From a virus, in the IMG/VR virus record IMGVR_UViG_3300019458_000364, positions 1 to 22,089 of that record: a stretch of DNA of 22,089 nucleotides. One strand, 5' to 3'. Position numbers and translations under genes: made by a program. Below the pieces are notes generated by a model that searched no databases, was not told where the DNA came from, and saw nothing but the letters and a program-made list of their open reading frames with translations. This document shows positions 22,048 through 22,089 of this stretch, piece after piece (position 1 is the stretch's first letter; every line of letters begins with the position of its first letter).

Positions 22048-22089
22048 TAGTTTGTCCGGTACCCAGTTTTGCAAACGAGAACTTCCGGA
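22048..22089. other. Possible element boundary
   Basis: The last 42 bases follow the integration operon and are richer in A and T. They hold a short inverted pair (TCCGG ... CCGGA). This is where an attachment site of the element could lie, but the other end is not in the window, so no att core can be named. Confidence 0.2.

Noticed and set aside
21283-22074. 263-residue - strand frame over the recombinase end
   Set aside because: It is antisense to the recombinase and HTH genes, with Arg/Ser-rich content and no domain.

Overview
The window looks like most of the early half of a prophage, or a prophage-derived island, in a GC-rich alphaproteobacterium, probably Hyphomicrobiales (Bradyrhizobium/Rhodopseudomonas-like). 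The reasons are the high GC content, a TolB-like/TPR protein of a type common in Bradyrhizobium, and a set of phage proteins I associate with that order: DUF6362, DUF6378, DUF6511 and DUF2924 linked to a serine recombinase. Family names are recalled from sequence patterns; no search was run.

Layout, right to left. At 19657-22047 (+) sits the integration module: a small protein, DUF2924, a serine recombinase and a helix-turn-helix protein, coupled by 4-base overlaps. Next to it, divergently transcribed, is a two-gene cargo unit at 16735-19432 (-). It has an uncharacterised protein that starts Met-Gly and a 641-residue enzyme with a complete QueC-like core (SGGLDS plus four zinc-type cysteines) and a winged-helix-like tail. 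This is the best candidate for an undescribed anti-phage system. A compact early operon then runs leftwards from 16552: excisionase-like HTH, two small proteins, a RecA/Sak4-like ATPase, a possible ssDNA-binding protein, two small proteins (one DUF6511), a Cas4-like nuclease, a RecD-like helicase with an in-frame HNH domain at its N-terminus, a Toprim/VapE primase-helicase, a RuvC-like resolvase, DUF6378, a small protein and DUF6362. The primase-RuvC junction (8038-8312) carries about 11 copies of a 9-base motif in two opposed clusters around an alternating purine-pyrimidine tract, a possible replication origin or control region.

The left 6.5 kb is mixed. It holds a GIY-YIG nuclease with an odd start, a HigBA toxin-antitoxin pair, an HNH nuclease, a ParB-domain DNA methyltransferase and the start of a P27-type terminase small subunit (cut by the window edge). 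Between methyltransferase and terminase lies a non-phage insert of lower GC: a TolB/TPR membrane protein, a frameshifted DUF2188 gene and a small secreted protein.

The early operon supplies recombination and replication, the HNH/methyltransferase/terminase genes begin the packaging and DNA-protection stage, and HigBA and the QueC-like unit are probably carried for maintenance or host defence. No rRNA, tRNA or CRISPR array was seen. Structural phage genes would be expected beyond the left edge.
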